In this document: positions 61,501 through 64,000 of the stretch, piece by piece | How the letters are laid out: every line of letters begins with the position of its first letter | Position numbering within the stretch: the first letter of the stretch is position 1 | Origin: Ministeria vibrans ATCC 50519 | Taxonomy: Eukaryota > Opisthokonta > Filasterea | Assembly: GCA_943704425.1 (NCBI GenBank) | Contig: CALSCP010001679.1 | Location: forward strand, 40,042-104,041 | Direction of reading: 5' to 3' | DNA: 64,000 bases | The notes under the pieces: model-generated | Seen by the model: the letters and a program-made list of their open reading frames with translations, nothing else | What the model was told of the DNA's origin: nothing | Databases searched by the model: none | Made by a program: the position numbers and the translations under genes

Positions 61501-63158
61501 TCTGTGAGAAGTCTGTTGGTCCCGACCACCCGTCCACAGGCGACATATTGAACAACATGGCCATTGTGTTTCGGGCACAAGGAGACTACAGTCGTGCTCT
61601 TGAGTACTATGAGCGTGCTCTGACCATCTGTGAGAAGTCTGTTGGTCCCGACCACCCGTCCACAGGCGACATATTGAACAACATGGCCATTGTGTTTCGG
61701 GCACAAGGAGACTACAGTCGTGCTCTTGAGTACTATGAGCGTGCTCTGACCATCTGTGAGAAGTCTGTTGGTCCCGACCACCCGTCCACAGGCGACATAT
61801 TGAACAACATGGCCATTGTGTTCGAGGCACAAGGAGACTACAGTCGTGCTCTTGAGTACTATGAGCGTGCTCTGACCATCCGTGAGAAGTCTGTTGGTCC
61901 CGACCACCCATCCACAGGCACCACATTGAACAACATGGCGAATGTGTTCAAGGAACAAGGAGACTACAGTCGTGCTCTTGAGTACTATGAGCGTGCGCTG
62001 ACCATCAAAGAGAAGTCTCTTGGTCCCGACCACCCATCCACAGGCAACACATTGAACAACATGGCGAACGTGTTCAAGGCACAAGGAGACTACAGTCGTG
62101 CTCTTGAGTACTATGAGCGTGCTCTGACCATCCGTGAGAAGTCTGTTGGTCCCGACCACCCATCCACAGGCAACACATTGAACAACATGGCTGGTGTGTT
62201 CCAGTTACAAGGAGACTACAGTCGTGCTCTTGAGTACTATGAGCGTGCTCTGACCATCTTTGAGAAGTCTGTTGGTCCCGACCACCCATCCACAGGCCAG
62301 ACATTGAACAACATGGCCATTGTGTTCGAGGCACAAGGAGACTACAGTCGTGCTCTTGAGTACTATGAGCGTGCTCTGACCATCAAAGAGAAGTCTCTTG
62401 GTCCCGACCACCCATCCACAGGCACCACATTGAACAACATGGCGAATGTGTTCAAGGAACAAGGAGACTACAGTCGTGCTCTTGAGTACTATGAGCGTGC
62501 GCTGACCATCAAAGAGAAGTCTCTTGGTCCCGACCACCCATCCACAGGCAACACATTGAACAACATGGCGAACGTGTTCAAGGCACAAGGAGACTACAGT
62601 CGTGCTCTTGAGTACTATGAGCGTGCTCTGACCATCCGTGAGAAGTCTGTTGGTCCCGACCACCCATCCACAGGCAACACATTGAACAACATGGCCATTG
62701 TGTTTCGGGCACAAGGAGAATACAGTCGTGCTCTTGAGTACTATGAGCGTGCTCTGACCATCAAAGAGAAGTCTCTTGGTCCCGACCACCCATCCACAGG
62801 CCAGACATTGAACAACATGGCCATTGTGTTCGCGGCACAAGGAGATTACAGTCGTGCTCTTGAGTACTATGAGCGCGATCTGGCCATCTGTGAGAAGTCT
62901 CTTGGTCCCGACCACCCATCCACAGGCCAGACATTGAACAACATGGCTGGTGTGTTCCATGCACAAGGAGACCGAACTCGTGCCCTCGACTATTGGCAAC
63001 GTGCTTTGACCATCCGTGAGAAGTCTCTTGGCCCCGACCACCCGCACACCAAGCAAACCCGCAAGTCCCTCAGTGCCCTCCATCCTACCGCACAACCCGC
63101 ATGCCTCACCAACTCAACGAAGCCCCCAAACCAATCTGCCGACTGTATCATACTTTAA
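58507..63158 (+). CDS. caspase-like peptidase / NB-ARC / TPR protein
   Basis: A single exon. The frame from 58653 codes 1501 residues; the true start is probably ATG at 58507, which adds MTTSAQTPA, because 58534-58645 and 58653-58764 are the same 112 bases around seven N. Numbering from 58653: caspase-like C14 domain (1 to about 300) with His124 in YICSHG and Cys192 in LDTCHSGGAF; NB-ARC (about 355 to 560) with GRAKELRQL, Walker A SAAGGVGKST, Walker B WLMVMDGCD, VVVTTR and GGMPLALEL; a linker with a winged-helix-like part (SMHQLVQDVCR); then 16 kinesin-light-chain-type TPRs of 42 residues. This is the plan of NLR/apoptosome-like STAND sensors: TPRs sense, NB-ARC oligomerises, peptidase executes. 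No introns, unlike nearly all neighbours, and GC-rich. Confidence 0.92.
58534..58764. repeat. 112-base duplicated contig end around a 7-N gap
   Basis: 58534-58645 and 58653-58764 differ at one base (Ser versus Trp codon after FFN). The N run lies exactly between them, the pattern of overlapping contigs placed end to end. Confidence 0.9.
61079..63094 (+). repeat. 126-base TPR-coding tandem array, 16 units
   Basis: Sixteen consecutive 126-base units encode 42-residue TPRs (core GDYSRALEYYERALTI). Middle units are almost identical in DNA. Units 7-9 (GTT, GNT and GNT linkers) reappear as units 11-13, so a three-unit block was copied. First and last units are the most divergent. Confidence 0.95.
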
Positions 63159-63229
63159 TTGCACACACTACTTCTGTTTTACACACCCTCCCTCTCACGT
63201 ACTCACTCTCTTCTCCTCTTGCCGCACTC

Positions 63230-64000
63230 TCATTCATCGCCCGCCAAAGGCACAAACATCGATCTCTCGCGCGCTTCGGGTTTCTCCAACTCAAAATGGT
63301 ACATCAGACGAAACACAAGGGCTGCCACAGCAGACACGAGAAAGAGCAGTGAGCCGACACAGAATTGCCACACTCCCGCAACTTCCACAGAGGCAAACAG
63401 AAAGCAGGTGGACCCAGTCACAAAGAGCACACAGCCCACAATAGTCGCCGTGAAGGCCGCCATGTGCACCCAGTGGTACCGTTGCAGCGACGCCGGCGGG
63501 ATCGTCGAGAGCACCCGATCCGCCCGACACCAATCGACCATCGCCACCACCACATAGTACGCTGAGTCCACAATGAAGATATATGTGCCCGTGCGCGTCG
63601 CTTTGGGCCCCTCCTTGGGAAAGAACAGACAGCTGCCAATAAAGAAGCCAAAGTTGGCAACGCAGTAGAGCAAGGGCAGTCGCTCGACAGGCACGCGCGG
63701 TCGCTGAGTCGTCGTCAGGAGCCACTGCTCTGCGCCTTCATCGTCGTCTGGCTGCGACCCACTCGGGCGGTACAGCTCAATCCAGTCCCACGTGCTCGCC
63801 ATCAGAAAGGCCAGCGACCCGATAATGAACAGATCCACACCTGCAGCAGAAGGAGATGAGCAAAAGCGGAACGTGGCAACAAAAGCGAAAACGGGATTGA
63901 GCGACACCCAACCGATTGTGTCGTACCGATTCCCTCGAGATGAGCAAAGCGCGGAAAGAACAAGACGGAGCCTATGATGAAGGCCAAGGAGCCAATGACA
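63230..64000 (-). CDS. YrhK-like polytopic membrane protein (5' cut by window edge)
   Basis: Two exons are in view (beyond 64000 to 63927, and 63840-63230), joined in frame; the start lies beyond the right edge. At least 225 residues with repeated hydrophobic hairpins of the pattern IGSLAFIIGSVLFFP, FIIGSLAFLMAS, ANFGFFIGSCLFFP and VGSLLFLVSAVAAL. Such internally repeated G-S-L-F helices fit the YrhK-like domain family of unknown function. The gene converges on the caspase-STAND-TPR gene, with 71 bases between the stops. Confidence 0.75.
   Translation of the reverse strand, partial: CHWLLGLHHRLRLVLSALCSSRGNRYDTIGWVSLNPVFAFVATFRFCSSPSAAGVDLFIIGSLAFLMASTWDWIELYRPSGSQPDDDEGAEQWLLTTTQRPRVPVERLPLLYCVANFGFFIGSCLFFPKEGPKATRTGTYIFIVDSAYYVVVAMVDWCRADRVLSTIPPASLQRYHWVHMAAFTATIVGCVLFVTGSTCFLFASVEVAGVWQFCVGSLLFLVSAVAALVFRLMYHFELEKPEARERSMFVPLAGDE

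Noticed and set aside
61053-62334. Long open frames on the minus strand across the TPR array (several hundred codons)
   Set aside because: They mirror the 126-base repeat, which has no stop in some antisense frames. The plus-strand frame encodes perfect TPRs.
63230-64000. A functional link between the TPR protein and the neighbouring YrhK-like gene
   Set aside because: They are convergent and separate; no shared regulation can be inferred.

Overview
This window is nuclear DNA of a unicellular eukaryote. Genes are split by many short GT-AG introns, use the standard stop codons, and lie 10 to 250 bases apart on both strands. The gene set is that of a free-living protist with a ciliary or flagellar past: kinesin-1, a CCDC113-like ciliary protein, CLC exchanger, KDM4-type demethylase, DPH1, ABCF1, a RasGAP and a receptor with kelch repeats and a tyrosine-kinase-like kinase. 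The kelch-TKL receptor and the IQGAP-related RasGAP recall amoebozoans, but I cannot name the organism. Introns are full of microsatellites. Four N runs mark assembly joins, and two of them sit between duplicated contig ends.

Layout. 1-4.6 kb: two tandem RIG-I/Dicer-type helicases (minus), the first cut by the left edge. 4.7-5.3 kb: an unresolved minus-strand region. 5.4-7.7 kb: DPH1 (minus). 7.9-12.8 kb: KDM4-like histone demethylase (plus). 12.9-16.8 kb: ABCF1-like ATPase (minus). 17-20.5 kb: a small possible Rdx protein (plus), a one-pass membrane protein (minus) and a WD40-only protein related to coatomer beta-prime (minus). 20.7-24 kb: CLC-6/7-type Cl-/H+ exchanger (minus). 24.1-24.8 kb: small unknown gene (plus). 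25-29.6 kb: kelch-EGF-TM-TKL kinase (minus). 29.8-33.9 kb: kinesin-1 heavy chain (plus). 34-39 kb: RasGAP (minus). 39.5-43 kb: RNF121 and a rhomboid protease (minus). 43.4-45 kb: a short unknown minus gene and a polytopic membrane protein interrupted by a gap (plus). 45.2-46.6 kb: CCDC113-like. 46.7-50.6 kb: Schlafen-type AlbA_2 domain fused to a STAND NTPase (minus). 50.9-54.4 kb: GRIP-domain golgin (minus). 54.6-56.7 kb: PRKRIP1 and a coiled-coil protein (plus). 56.7-58.1 kb: ANGEL-type CCR4 nuclease (minus). 58.5-63.2 kb: caspase-like peptidase, NB-ARC and 16 TPR repeats in one protein (plus). 63.2-64 kb: YrhK-like membrane protein, cut by the right edge.

The most interesting content is four genes built from parts used in innate immunity elsewhere: the two RLR/Dicer-type helicases, the AlbA_2-STAND protein and the caspase-STAND-TPR protein. 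They are far apart within ordinary housekeeping genes, so any functional link is inference. Most multi-exon models were checked by splice-site dinucleotides and reading-frame arithmetic across every junction. Gene coordinates run from start codon to stop codon and include introns.
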